From: Paramarasmius palmivorus
Taxonomy: Eukaryota; Basidiomycota; Agaricomycetes; Agaricales; Marasmiaceae
Direction: 5' to 3'
Assembly: GCA_037176845.1 (NCBI GenBank)
Contig: JAYKXP010000066.1
Location: 1 to 64,000 of the forward strand
DNA length: 64,000 bases
The notes under the pieces were generated by a model. The model saw only the letters and a program-made list of their open reading frames with translations, made no database searches and was not told the DNA's origin. Within the stretch, counting starts at the first letter, position 1; every line of letters begins with the position of its first letter. The position numbers and the translations under genes are program-made. Shown here piece after piece: positions 11,831 through 22,186 of this stretch.

Positions 11831-12936
11831 CCCAAATTTGCGCGTCATGATTCGAAGACTGGTTAGAAATCGGAGACTTGGGGAGTGTTCATTTCGATTG
11901 TTGACTGAGATGTGGAACAGAGACCAGTGCTAGAATTCAGCCTGAATTCTAGATTCTTTCAAGTGCGAATGCAGAACTTGATGAGGGGCTGAAACTGGGG
12001 ACAGTGCATCAGGGTTATGAATGTAAGCCATTCCTTTCAACAACGCACCGCAGTATACAGAATGAAGAACGAAGAATTTTTTGAATCTTTCGAACTAGTA
12101 TCGCATAGCATTTCTGTTGAACGAGTGCCAGACATTCAAGGAGTAACCAAAGCGGAATGTTGAACTGGAATGACTGTTGTATCTCGAAAAGCTGAGTCGT
12201 CGAGTCGCTAATTTTGAGGCCTGCCGCTGCGAATTTGTGTCGAACGCTGAACTGTGTTGAAGGTGCAGTGGTGGTCCAGGTGGTGGAAGAGAGCAAGGTC
12301 GCGTCGACGTGACTCCAATACCACCACCACCACCTCCCTTCTCCTCATGTTGTTGACTGGCACTAGCGCGTCAAGAAATCATGTAACTGAACGATTCATA
12401 TTGATTCCTCTCATCCTGGATAGGCTTTAAAGATGTTTCGCAGCGGTATTCGACGTTCAGCAACTACACTACGAGTTCACTGCAATACAGAGTACCGAGG
12501 GCCGGGGCCAAGCATTACTTCAACAAGAGCTATTCCAGATGAATCTATCAACTTGTACTGGTGTCTTGGTCTGCATCATGAGAAGTGCCGGTGCGACCAA
12601 TACTTATACCACCATCGTCTTCCTCGCACGCTGATCATGGTTCAAACTGTGTTTTCAATACGACTCGAGCTCGAGGGAACAGCCCCCCAAAATCAAGGAC
12701 ATCTTGTCTGCCAATCATTCAAGGTTCAAAATTCAAGCGCAAGCTTCACCCTTTGACGTGGTGAATCAGCGTTCAACGTTCAACGTTCAAGCTTGAAGGG
12801 CTCGCAAAATATAGAGGTAATGCTCAGTTGGAAGACCAGTTCAAGACTCCGTATATAGTATATGTACATGTGCTGTTTCCCGTCATGGTTACAGTCCGAA
12901 ATACAGGAAGAAATTACTTAGCTATAGGAAAAGCAC
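11831..12936. other. Spacer between SSP1 promoter and F-box B
   Basis: Non-coding as far as I can see. It holds the SSP1 upstream region and the F-box B 3' region. Nearly the same sequence recurs at about 19,010-20,150, so open frames shared between the two copies reflect duplication, not selection. Confidence 0.6.
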
Positions 12937-14436
12937 TCAAGAGGAGCCAATTGTGCAGCGTATTCCCTTCTGAGAGAGTTGCTGGATCCTCCCCACAATC
13001 GAGCAATCAGTGATACAGTCATTGATATGGTTCAACTCAGGTTGGATATCTCCCCGGGCCTGTCGAGCACTATACTTGAGCTCTGCATCCGTCAACCTGA
13101 TAACCCCAATCCCCGCACTCCTAGACTCGACCATATCCAAAAAAGCAGCAGCATACTCGACCGTCATCCGGGTTCCATACTCGTGCACACAAAGTTCCGT
13201 GAGCTTGGGGGCTAGGAAAGGTTGGGATGTGTCCGTGATTGTGAGGCTTTGGATGAGATGGAGGATACATCCTGAATCATAGTCGTCCTCCGAGTATTCA
13301 CTGGGGTGGGCCTCAATTGCAAAGCAATGCAAATGAGGACAGATTGGAAGAATGTCCCTGCAAAACGTCCTATACACATCCGGAGACCATGCTACCAGCA
13401 CCAATTTCCGCAACGACGCTGAAAAGTGTTGAATGATTTGAACAACAGCCGAGGTGGGAGATATATCGTCCTGTATCTCATGGACAGCGTGGTATATCTC
13501 CAACTTCAACATCCGCAGCGCGGGAAATGAAATATGCGCAAGGGATCTAACAATCTTAGCGATGTGAATTCGTGAGGCGTGCATTGACAGCTCTTGTAGT
13601 GACGAATGCACGATAACGTTCAGTGGCCATGGGTCGGGTATAATCCATTCTATAACCAGGTTCTTCAGATTTGGGCAGGACCGGAGGATAAGGACAAGTT
13701 GGGCAATTTCCAATTCGCCGCCATAGATGGTTGTAAGCTGACGGCAGGGAAGAACCTGTGGGGAGACAATACCAGGTGTGGCTACCGTTGCGAGCTTCGG
13801 TGCATTTTTCAGGGCCCGTGAAAACCAGCAAAAGGTGGGAGGTACCAATCCAATTCCATCCATCAGTGCACTCAAGCAATCATCCGTGGTTAAAGAGTGT
13901 AGGTGAGGAAAGGTAAAGTACAGTTTCGACGGCGCGACTTGAGCAAGCTCTGACAATCTCCCAGAGAACGTGAATTCTTCACATCTCTGTAATTCCGGAA
14001 AGATCATGCGCAGAACATTGTCGCCAAAGGTGGATCTCGGTGACATGAAGTTGGGGTAGGCAGCAAGTTTTATACGGAGCGGGTGCGAGCCCGCATTTCG
14101 AAGGTGTGCATTCACGATGTTTCGACATTCCACCTCGACATAATCTGTATCGATAGAGATGGATGCCCACATATTGGGCTGCGAAAGGATCGCGATCCGC
14201 CAGCGAGAGCACACTTGGGATAACGAGAGGAACAGTGACATATCGATAGATGGGTTTATGGTTAAGGAATATTCGGCAGATTCGCGGATGAATGTGAAAA
14301 TCGTGTCGAGAATCTCCGTGGGTATCCTCTCTATCGGTGGAAGTAGGGGACCTTCTTGAGTGATTTGTCCAATCAGAGAGGGGGTAGGATGCTCTACAGG
14401 AGCGAATTCTCCATTTAAATTGGTTATCTGGGCCAT
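12937..14436 (-). CDS. F-box protein B (499 aa)
   Basis: Single-exon F-box protein: LLPPIERIPTEILDTIFTFI and LSLSQVCSRWRIAILSQP at about residues 30-90, then an LRR-like body (NAGSHPLRIKL, MIFPELQRCEEF, FPHLHSLTTD, CPNLKNLVI, SLTITDTSQPFLAPKL, AFLDMVESRSAGIG). Length and end motif (QLSQKGIRCTIG) match the other members. It is nearly identical to the broken copy F-box D. A donor at about 14,505 marks the inferred spliced leader. I infer SCF substrate recognition; no partner can be named from sequence. Confidence 0.85.
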   Translation of the reverse strand: MAQITNLNGEFAPVEHPTPSLIGQITQEGPLLPPIERIPTEILDTIFTFIRESAEYSLTINPSIDMSLFLSLSQVCSRWRIAILSQPNMWASISIDTDYVEVECRNIVNAHLRNAGSHPLRIKLAAYPNFMSPRSTFGDNVLRMIFPELQRCEEFTFSGRLSELAQVAPSKLYFTFPHLHSLTTDDCLSALMDGIGLVPPTFCWFSRALKNAPKLATVATPGIVSPQVLPCRQLTTIYGGELEIAQLVLILRSCPNLKNLVIEWIIPDPWPLNVIVHSSLQELSMHASRIHIAKIVRSLAHISFPALRMLKLEIYHAVHEIQDDISPTSAVVQIIQHFSASLRKLVLVAWSPDVYRTFCRDILPICPHLHCFAIEAHPSEYSEDDYDSGCILHLIQSLTITDTSQPFLAPKLTELCVHEYGTRMTVEYAAAFLDMVESRSAGIGVIRLTDAELKYSARQARGDIQPELNHINDCITDCSIVGRIQQLSQKGIRCTIGSS

Positions 14437-14986
14437 ATTCGGTCTTTCGTTGCTAGAAATTGACTGCTGTCAACTCGAAATCCATGCACCTGCTCAAGAA
14501 CTTACTGGATACACGTGGAGATTGGTCAACTAATGCAGACCGGCTCTTCTGGTTCGATGCCCAGCAAGAGTACAGGATACTCTGGTATTCAAAGACGAGC
14601 ACTGGCTTGGGAGTGGCTAATCGGAATCGATGGTGAGCTGGTGACAGGATTGTTGGCGGGATACGTACATACTTACTCTATGTCGAGCGAGTAAGAGTCT
14701 ACAGCCCCAGTTCAATGTATTTCCTCGGGATATGCGACCTGCTTGTATGATGAGGGTTGAGGGATAGAACACAGGTTTTGTCGTTTAACGGGCGCGATGG
14801 AAGAAGAGAGCAAGTCAGAAAGACAAGTGCCGGCGGCATTTCTGTCCGCTCCATCCACGAGTCTGACTCCGTCTCCTCAAGGATTTGTGCGGTCATAAAA
14901 GTGAGAACATGTAAACTGAGATTCATCATGACAATTCGTTACAAAAACACAAGAAATGTACATAAAGCCAATGTCCGCTTCCGAGT
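14437..14986 (-). promoter_or_regulatory. F-box B 5' leader and spacer to SSP2
   Basis: Same conserved spacer as in the other units, with donor-like sites on the minus strand. The proposed leader exon lies just downstream of the SSP2 stop codon, so the two transcription units are only about 100 nt apart or overlap. Confidence 0.45.
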
Positions 14987-15579
14987 TTACAAAAGGCCGT
15001 CTACAAGCCCTTCAACGCCTCCAACGCCTCCAACAACACCAGATAACAGCCCAGTAATAGTACCAGTCGCCCCACCGAGGTTAGCCTGTTGACAATTTCC
15101 CGCGTTGACGTTGATCACGCCGTCTGAAATTTTACAAGTCAGCAATACTTCCGAATGAAAATGATAAACCAAACGTACTCTGGTTGTTCTCGTTCTTGCA
15201 GCAATACACGTCTCCAGAGTTACTGTAAACGAAAAATGAATCTAGAGTTTCCCGGAGTGATAACAGAGACATACCAAGTGTCACGCAACAAGCAGTTTGC
15301 AATGCCGCCGTTGCAGCAGTACGCCTTGCCGCCACTGCTACAAACAGGACCGCTAGGTGGCGGGGGTGGAGGTGTAGGTGTATGAGTGGGAGGTGGTGGT
15401 GAGTTGGTAGTGGTGTGCGTAGGAGGTGGAGGAGGCGGTGGAGGCGGGGTGGTATGCATAGGTGGTGGAGGTGGTGGGTTGGTAGTGGTAGGTGGACAAC
15501 CGCACTGGGGAACAGGGCCTGCTACGACGATAACAGTGGGGATGAGAGCGACAAGGAGAGAGAGAGCTTTGAGTTGCAT
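14987..15579 (-). CDS. SSP2: secreted proline-rich hydrophobin-like protein (161 aa)
   Basis: Exons 15275-15579, 15179-15222 and 14987-15123 give 162 in-frame codons. The signal peptide is MQLKALSLLVALIPTVIVV. The N-terminal motif is CGC rather than CTC, followed by a Pro/Thr-rich linker and the same eight-cysteine module as SSP1 (YCCNGGIANC, YCCKNENNQ, INVNAGNC). The middle exon is 44 nt in all four paralogues. The linker differs from SSP1 in the number of Pro and Thr-His blocks, so the linker varies while the Cys module is constant. Almost identical to SSP4. Probable cell-wall or surface protein; function inferred only. Confidence 0.82.
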
Positions 15580-15653
15580 GATGTCTGATGTACGAATGGG
15601 CTTGAGGACTGAACCGAGTCGTTGACTGGAGATTGTTGGTCTTGAATGGTTGG

Positions 15654-15661
15654 TTTTTATA
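15654..15661 (-). promoter_or_regulatory. TATA box of SSP2
   Basis: TATAAAAA on the minus strand, about 75 nt before the SSP2 start, in the same sequence context as the other SSP genes. Confidence 0.7.
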
Positions 15662-16329
15662 CCCAAATTTGCGCGTCATGATTCAGGGAACATCTGGTTA
15701 GAAATCGGAGACTTCAGAGTGTTCGTTTCGATTGTTGATTGAGATGTGGAACAGAGACCAGCGCTGAAATTCAGGTGAATTCTACTGAGTAGAATTTTCT
15801 CAAGTGTGAGTATGAAGACCGAACTTGATGCATGATGAGGGGCTGAAACTGGAGACAGTACGTCAGGGTCACGAATGTAAACCATTGTCTCCGATAACGC
15901 ACCGCAATACACAGAATAAAGAACGAGGAATGTTTTGGTGATCTTTCCCATTGTCGAGAACCGGCAAAACTAGTATCGCATAGCATTCCTGTCGAACGAG
16001 TACCAGACATTCGAGGACCGTGACCAGAGCCACTGAACGTTGAAAGTTGACTGGAATGACTATTGTATCCCAAAAAGCTGAGAGTTGAGGCTTGTCGCTG
16101 CGAATCTGTTGAAGGTGCGGTGACAGGAGAGAGCAAGGTCGCGTCGACCTGACCTGACCTGCATCTGCTCAGAGTCGAAACAGGGACGAAAGGTGCACTA
16201 CTGACTTTCGTCGAGTTCTCATTATAGACACAACTCAAATAACCAACAAGGAACTCAAGGAACGGTATTTTGTAGTTCTCTACGTTGAATCTACAAGGAA
16301 ACGTAGTACCTCCTTTATATGTGCATATT
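15662..16329. other. Spacer between SSP2 promoter and F-box C
   Basis: Upstream region of SSP2 and 3' region of F-box C. From about 16,231 it matches the sequence beginning at the 9,008 junction, which sets one edge of the higher-order duplication. Confidence 0.6.
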
Positions 16330-17832
16330 TCAATCATCACAAATAGCCCTAATCATGCAACGTATTCCCTTCCGAGAGAGTAGTCGGATCCTCTCCCCAA
16401 TCGAAGAGTCATTGATATGGTTCAACCCAGGTTGGATATCCCACTGTTGAGCACTATACGTGAGCACTGCATCCGTCAACCCGGTAACCCCAATCCCTGC
16501 ACTCCTAGATTCGACCATGTCCAAAAAATTAGTAGCATACTCGGTCGTCATGCTTGATCTGTAATCGTGCACACAAAGTTTTGTGAGCTTGGGGGCTAGG
16601 AAGGGTTGGGATGTGTCCGTGATGGTGAGGCTTTGGATGAGATCGAGGATAGATTCTGATTGATAGTTGACCTCCGAGTTACAGTATCCACGGAGGTGAA
16701 CCTCGATTGCAAAACAATGCAAATTGGGACATATGTGAAGAATGTCCCTGTAAAATGTTTTGTGCACATTCAGACCTCTTCGTGTCAGCACAACTTTCTG
16801 CAACGACGCAGAAAAGTGTTGAATAATTGAAGCAACAGCTGAGGCAGGAGTTATAGAGTCCCGTGTGGTACCACCGCCGTGTATATCCATTTCCAACATC
16901 CGCAGCGCAGGAAATGAAACTTGCGCAAGGGATCTAACGTTATCAGCGAGGTGAGTGTGGTGGGTAGGCATTGACAGCTCTTGTAGCGACGAATGTACGA
17001 TAACCTTCGGTGGTCCTGGGTCGGATATAATCGATGTTATTACTAGTTTCTTCAAATTTGGGCAGGAGAGGAGGAGATGCGCCATTTGGGCAATTTTCAA
17101 TGGATCCCGATATTGAACGGTCGTGAGCTGGTGGAAGGGAAGAGCTTCTGGGTCAACAAATGCGTGTGATTCCACTGTCGCTAGCTTCGGTGCGTTCTTC
17201 AGGGCGCGCAAAAACCAACGAAAATCAGGAGTCACCGATTCCATTGTTTCTACCAGTGCACTCGAGGGAAAATTCGTGGACAAGGCGCGTAGGTGAGGAA
17301 AGTTGAAGGAACTATCGCAGTGTGCAGCCTTAGCAAGCACTAACCAGTCCCCATAGAACATGAACTCTTCGCATCTCTGTAATTCCGGAATGATCATCCT
17401 CAGAACATCAGAGCCAAAGGTTGATCTCAACACATTAGGCCGGACATAAAGCTTTATGCGCAATGGGTGCGAGCCCGCCTTTTCAAGGTGGAGCTTTACG
17501 ATGTGTCGAGTCTTTCTACTACGGACACGATCTGCGTCAATAAAAATGGATGCCCACAGACTGGGCCGCGAATGGGTTATCCTTCGCCAGCGAGAGCACA
17601 CTTGGGATAGCGGAAGGGATAGCGGGTAAAGATTCAACCAGGAAATAGTCAAGGAATATTCGGAAGATTCGTGAACGATTGTGAAAATCGTGTCGAGAAT
17701 CTCTGTGGGTATCGTCTCTATCGGTGGAAGCAGGGAACGTTCTTGAGCGACCTGTCCAGTCAGAGCGAGGGCTGAGGGCATCGGACCATCCACAGAAGCG
17801 TCGTCTTCGTTAAAAAGCGCTGTCTGGGGCAT
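16330..17832 (-). CDS. F-box protein C (500 aa)
   Basis: Single-exon F-box protein. The first ~55 residues (MPQTALFNEDDASVDGPM to HESSEYSLT) are nearly identical to F-box A. Further on it resembles F-box B in places (SLQELSM, HFSASLQK, IQSLTITDTSQPFLAPKL) and ends IRAICDD. The F-box is LLPPIETIPTEILDTIFTI with LPLSQVCSRWRR. This mosaic pattern suggests gene conversion between array members. A leader intron is likely (donor at 17,899, acceptor near 17,848). Function is inferred as SCF adaptor. Confidence 0.85.
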   Translation of the reverse strand: MPQTALFNEDDASVDGPMPSALALTGQVAQERSLLPPIETIPTEILDTIFTIVHESSEYSLTISWLNLYPLSLPLSQVCSRWRRITHSRPSLWASIFIDADRVRSRKTRHIVKLHLEKAGSHPLRIKLYVRPNVLRSTFGSDVLRMIIPELQRCEEFMFYGDWLVLAKAAHCDSSFNFPHLRALSTNFPSSALVETMESVTPDFRWFLRALKNAPKLATVESHAFVDPEALPFHQLTTVQYRDPLKIAQMAHLLLSCPNLKKLVITSIISDPGPPKVIVHSSLQELSMPTHHTHLADNVRSLAQVSFPALRMLEMDIHGGGTTRDSITPASAVASIIQHFSASLQKVVLTRRGLNVHKTFYRDILHICPNLHCFAIEVHLRGYCNSEVNYQSESILDLIQSLTITDTSQPFLAPKLTKLCVHDYRSSMTTEYATNFLDMVESRSAGIGVTGLTDAVLTYSAQQWDIQPGLNHINDSSIGERIRLLSRKGIRCMIRAICDD

Positions 17833-18358
17833 GTTCGGTCTTTTGCTGCTGGGAATTGAGGCCTGTCAGCTAGGTTTCCATGAACTTGTTCAGACTTACC
17901 GGAGGCACGTGGATTTGTCCAAGAGGACAGGATAATCTGCTATCCAAAGGATCTATTTCGCCCACGAGCACTGGCTTGAGAGTGGCTAATCGGAATCGAT
18001 GGTGAGCTGGCTACGGGTTTGTTGGCAGGATTACTTACTCTATGCCGAGCGAGTAAGAGTCTGCAGCGCTAGTTTGGTGTATTTTCTCAGGATATGCGAC
18101 CTGCTTGTATGATGAGGGTTGAGGGATAGAGCACAGGTTTTGTCGTTCAACGGGCGCGATGGAAGAAGAGAGCAAGTCAGAAAGACAAGTGCCGCCGGCA
18201 TTTCTGTCTGCTCCATCCACGAGTCTGACTCCGTCTCCTCAAGGATTTGTGCGGTCATAAAATTGAGAACATGTAAACTGAGATTGATCATGACAATTCG
18301 TTACAAAAACACAAGAAATGTATACAAAGCCCATGTCCGCGATGAAGACCTTTCAGTT
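17833..18358 (-). promoter_or_regulatory. F-box C 5' leader and spacer to SSP3
   Basis: Third copy of the conserved spacer, with GTAAGT-type donors near 17,899 and 18,040 on the minus strand. No other feature seen. Confidence 0.45.
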
Positions 18359-18919
18359 CTACAAAAGACTGTCCACAACACCTTCGACACCTCCAATAAC
18401 ACCAGATAACAGACCAGTAATAATACCAGTCGCCCCACCGAGGTCAGCCTGTTGACAATTTCCTGCGTTGACGTTGATCACGCCGTCTGAAATTTTACAA
18501 GTCAGCAATACTTCCGAATGAAGATGATAAACCAAACGTACTCTGGTTGTTCTCGTTCTTGCAGCAATACACGTCTCCAGAGTTACTGTAAACGAAAAAA
18601 TCAATCTAGAGTTTCCCAGAGTGATAACAGAGACATACCAAGTATCACTCAACAAGCAGTTTGCAATGCCGCCGTTGCAGCAGTACGCCTTGCCGCCACT
18701 GCTACACACAGGACCGCTAGGTGGCGGGGGAGTAGGTGTGTGAGTAGGAGGTGGGTTGGTAGTGGTATGCGTAGGGGGAGGAGGCGGCGGCGGTGGTGGG
18801 GTAGTATGCGTAGGAGGAGGTGGTGGTGGTGGGCAAGTGCACTGAGGAACAGGACCTGCCACGACAACGACAGTAGGAACTGCGAGAGCGACGAGCAGAG
18901 AGAGGACTTTGAAGTGCAT
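18359..18919 (-). CDS. SSP3: secreted proline-rich hydrophobin-like protein (150 aa)
   Basis: Exons 18639-18919, 18542-18585 and 18359-18486 give 151 in-frame codons. Signal peptide MHFKVLSLLVALAVPTVVVV, CTC motif, the shortest Pro-rich linker of the four, then the eight-cysteine module. Closest to SSP1, which fits the 7.2 kb higher-order duplication. The stop codon is TAG where the others use TAA, and the last residues differ slightly (VVDSLL). Confidence 0.82.
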   Translation of the reverse strand: MHFKVLSLLVALAVPTVVVVAGPVPQCTCPPPPPPPTHTTPPPPPPPPPTHTTTNPPPTHTPTPPPPSGPVCSSGGKAYCCNGGIANCLLSDTWYVSVITLGNSRLIFSFTVTLETCIAARTRTTRVRLVYHLHSEVLLTCKISDGVINVNAGNCQQADLGGATGIITGLLSGVIGGVEGVVDSLL

Positions 18920-18997
18920 AGTGTTTGAGAGGAATGCGAGTGGGATTGGAGACTGAACCGAGTCGTTGACTGGAGGTTACTGGTCTTTCCTGGCTAG

Positions 18998-19005
18998 TTT
19001 TTATA
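18998..19005 (-). promoter_or_regulatory. TATA box of SSP3
   Basis: TATAAAAA on the minus strand, about 80 nt upstream of the SSP3 start. Flanking bases are shared with the other SSP promoters. Confidence 0.7.
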
Positions 19006-20122
19006 CCCAAAATTGCGCGTCATGGTTCGAAGAAAGACTGGTTAGAAATCGGAGACTTTAGGGTGTTCATTTCGATTGTTGACTGAGATGTAGAACAGAG
19101 ACCAGCGCTGGAATTCAGCCTGAATTCTAGAGTCTTTCAAGTGTGAATGCAGAACTTGATGAGGGGCTGAAACTGGGGACAGTGCGTCAGGGTTATGAAT
19201 GTAAACCATTCCTTTCAACAACGCACCGCAGTACACCAAAATGAAGAATGAAGAATGTTTTGGATCTTTCGAACTGGCAAACTAGTATCGCATAGCATTC
19301 CTGTTGAACGAGTGCCAGACATTCAAGGAGTAACCAAAGCGGAATGTTGAACTGGAATGACTGTTGTATCTCGAAAAGCTGAGTCGTCGAGTCGCTAATT
19401 TTGAGGCCTGCCGCTGCGAATTTGTGTCGAACGCTGAACTGTGTTGAAGGTGCAGTGGTGGTCCAGGTGGTGGAAGAGAGCAAGGTCGCGTCGACGTGAC
19501 TCCAATACCACCACCACCACCTCCCTTCTCCTCATGTTGTTGACTGGCACTAGCGCGTCAAGAAATCATGTAACTGAACGATTCATATTGATTCCTCTCA
19601 TCCTGGATAGGCTTTAAAGATGTTTCGCAGCGGTATTCGACGTTCAGCAACTACACTACGAGTTCACTGCAATACAGAGTACCGAGGGCCGGGCCAAGCA
19701 TTACTTCAACAAGAGCTATTCTCAGATGAATCTATCAACTTGTACTGGTGTCTTGGTCTGTTCATCATGAGAAGTGCCGGTTGCGACCAATACTTATACC
19801 ACCATCGTCTCCTCCTCGCACGCTGTCTCATGGTTCAAAACTGTGTTTTCAATACGACTCGAGCTAGAGGAACAGCCCCCCAAAATCAAGGACATCTTTG
19901 TCCTGCCAATCATTCAAGGTTCAAAATTCAAGCGCAAGCTTCACCCTTGACGTGGTGAATCAGCGTTCATACGGTTCAACGTTCAAGCTTGAAGGGTCGC
20001 AAAATAGAGAGTAGTGTTAATGCTCAGTTGGAAGACCAGTTCAAGACTCCGTATATAGTACTATGTACATGTGCTGTTTCCCGTCATGGTTACGGTCCGA
20101 AATACAGGAAGAAATTACTTAG
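19006..20122. other. Spacer between SSP3 promoter and F-box D
   Basis: Near copy of 11,831-12,936. From about 19,690 onward it carries many one- and two-base differences in length relative to the first copy. Confidence 0.6.
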
Positions 20123-21643
20123 CTATAGGAAAAGCACTCGAGAGCAGCCAATTGTGCAGCGTATTCCCTTCCGAGAGAGTTGCTGGATCCTCCCCACAAT
20201 CGAGCAATCAGTGACACAGTCATTGATATGGTTCAACTCAGGTTGGATATCTCCCCGTCGAGCACTATACTTGAGCTCTGCATCCGTCAACCTGATAACC
20301 CCAATCCCCGCACTCCTAGACTCGACCATATCCAAAAAAGCAGCAGCATACTCGACCGTCAACCGGGTTCCCATACTCGTGCACACAATTCCGTGAGCTT
20401 GGGGCTAGGGAAAAGGTTGGGATGTATGTCCGTGATTGTGAGGCTTTGGATGAAAGATGGAGGATACATCCTGAATCATAGTCGTCCTCCGAGTATTCAC
20501 TGGGGTGGGCCTCAATTGCAAATGCAATGCAAATGAGGACAGATTGGAAGAATGTCCCCTGCAAAAACGTCCTATACCACATCCGGAGACCATGCTACCA
20601 ACACCAATTTCCGCAAAGACGCTGAAAGTGTTGAATGATTATGAACAACAGCCGAGGGGGGAGATATATCGTCCTGTATCTCATGGACAGCGTGGTATAT
20701 ATCTCCAACTTCAACATCCGCAGCGCGGGGAAATGAAATATGCGCAAGGGATCTAACAATCTTAGCGATGTGAATTCGTGAGGCTGTGCATTGACAGCTC
20801 TTGTAGTGACGACATGCACGATAACGTTCGGTGCCATGGGTCGGGTATTAATCCATTTCTAAACCAGGTTCTTCTGATTTGGGCAAGACGGAGGATAAGG
20901 ACAAGTTGGGCAATTTCCAATTCGCCGCCATAGATGGTTGTAAGCAGACGGCAGGGAAGAACCTGTGGGGAGACAATACCAGGTGTGGCTACCGTTGCGA
21001 GCTTCGGTGCATTTTTCAGGGCCCGTGAAAACCAGCAAAAGGTGGGAGGTACCAATCCAATTCCATCCATCAGTGCACTCAAGCAATCATCCGTGGTTAA
21101 AGAGTGCAGGTGAGGAAAGGTAAAGTACAGTTTCGACGGCGCGACTTGAGCAAGCTCTGACAATCTCCCAGAGAACGTGAATTCTTCACATCTCTGTAAT
21201 TCCGGAAAGATCATGCGCAGAACATTGTCGCCAAAGGTGGATCTCGGTGACATGAAGTTGGGGTAAGCAGCAAGTTTTATACGGAGCGGGTGCGAGCCTG
21301 CATTTCGAAGGTGTGCATTCACGATGTTTCGACATTCCACCTCGACGTAATCTGCATCGATAGAGATGGATGCCCACATATCGGGCTGCGAAAGGATCGC
21401 GATCCGCCAACGAGAGCACACTTGGGATAACGAGAGGAACAGTGACACATCCATAGATGCGTTTATGGTTAAGGAATATTCGGCAGATTCGTGGATGAAT
21501 GTGAAAATCGTGTCGAGAATCTCCGTGGGTATCCTCTCTATCGGTGGAAGCAGGGGACCTTCTTGAGTGATTTGTCCAATTAGAACGGGGGTAGGATGCT
21601 CTACAGGAGCTAATTCTTCATTTAAATTGGTTATCTGGGCCAT
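20123..21643 (-). pseudogene. F-box protein D, frameshifted copy of F-box B
   Basis: The first ~250 residues, from Met at 21,643 (MAQITNLNEELAPVEHPTP, then the F-box RIPTEILDTIFTFI), are open and nearly identical to F-box B. From about 20,890 downwards the frame is lost repeatedly by one- and two-base indels, although the B-like amino-acid sequence continues across frames to the terminal motif CTIG near 20,140. The normal stop is also altered, adding a few residues to 20,123. Substitutions in the same interval are few, so consensus error is as likely as true decay. If the indels are errors, this is a functional gene like B. Confidence 0.8.
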
Positions 21644-22186
21644 ATTCGGTCTTTCGTTGCTAGAAATTGACTGCTGTCAACTCGAAATCCATGCACCTGC
21701 TCAAGAACTTACTGGATACACGTGGAGGTTAGTCAGCTAATGCAGACCGGCTCTTCTGGTTCGATGCCCAGCAAGAGTACAGGATACTCTGGTATTCAAA
21801 GACGAGCACTGGCTTGAGGGTGGCTAATCGGAATCGATGGTGAGCTGGCTACGGGTTTGTTGGCAGGATTACTTACTCTATGCCGAGCGAGTAAGAGTCT
21901 GCAGCGCTAGTTTGGTGTATTGTCTCAGGATATGCGACCTGCTTGTATGATGAGGGTTGAGGGATAGAACACAGGTTTTGTCGTTCAACGGGCGCGATGG
22001 AAGAAGAGAGCAAGTCAGAAAGACAAGTGCCGGCGGCATTTCTGTCCGCTCCATCCACGAGTCTGACTCCGTCTCCTCAAGGATTTGTGCAGTCATAGAA
22101 ATGAGAACATGTAAACTGAGATTGATCATGACAATTCGTTACAAAAACACAAGAAATGTACATAAAGCCAATGTCCGCTTCCGAGT
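21644..22186 (-). promoter_or_regulatory. F-box D 5' leader and spacer to SSP4
   Basis: Fourth copy of the conserved spacer with the same donor-like sites. No indel cluster here, in contrast with the 3' half of F-box D. Confidence 0.45.

Larger units (their letters stand above)
11870..15680. repeat. Duplicated segment, copy 1 (F-box B + SSP2)
   Basis: Contains the spacer, F-box B and SSP2. The second copy is at about 19,040-22,880, offset by about 7,200 nt. The SSP2/SSP4 region is offset by exactly 7,200 with only scattered substitutions. Confidence 0.85.

Noticed and set aside
11534..11848. Minus-strand frame rich in Ser/Tyr/Thr, repeated at 15,353, 18,717 and 22,553
   Set aside because: It is an alternative frame of the proline-rich linker of the SSP genes; the SSP frame has signal peptide, cysteines and matching introns.
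12015..12296. Frame conserved with 19,193-19,483
   Set aside because: Both lie in a duplicated spacer, so similarity comes from duplication. No family motif and no start context.
14545..14560. ggttcgatgccc as a tRNA T-arm
   Set aside because: No acceptor stem, D-arm or anticodon arm could be folded around it, and the sequence is part of the repeated spacer.
14699..14929. Leader frame conserved in four spacers as a possible small gene
   Set aside because: No signal, domain or codon pattern of selection visible; better explained as spliced F-box leader, though not excluded.
20123..21643. F-box D as a normal gene
   Set aside because: At least several frame changes as given; kept as a pseudogene call with a note that the indels may be consensus errors.
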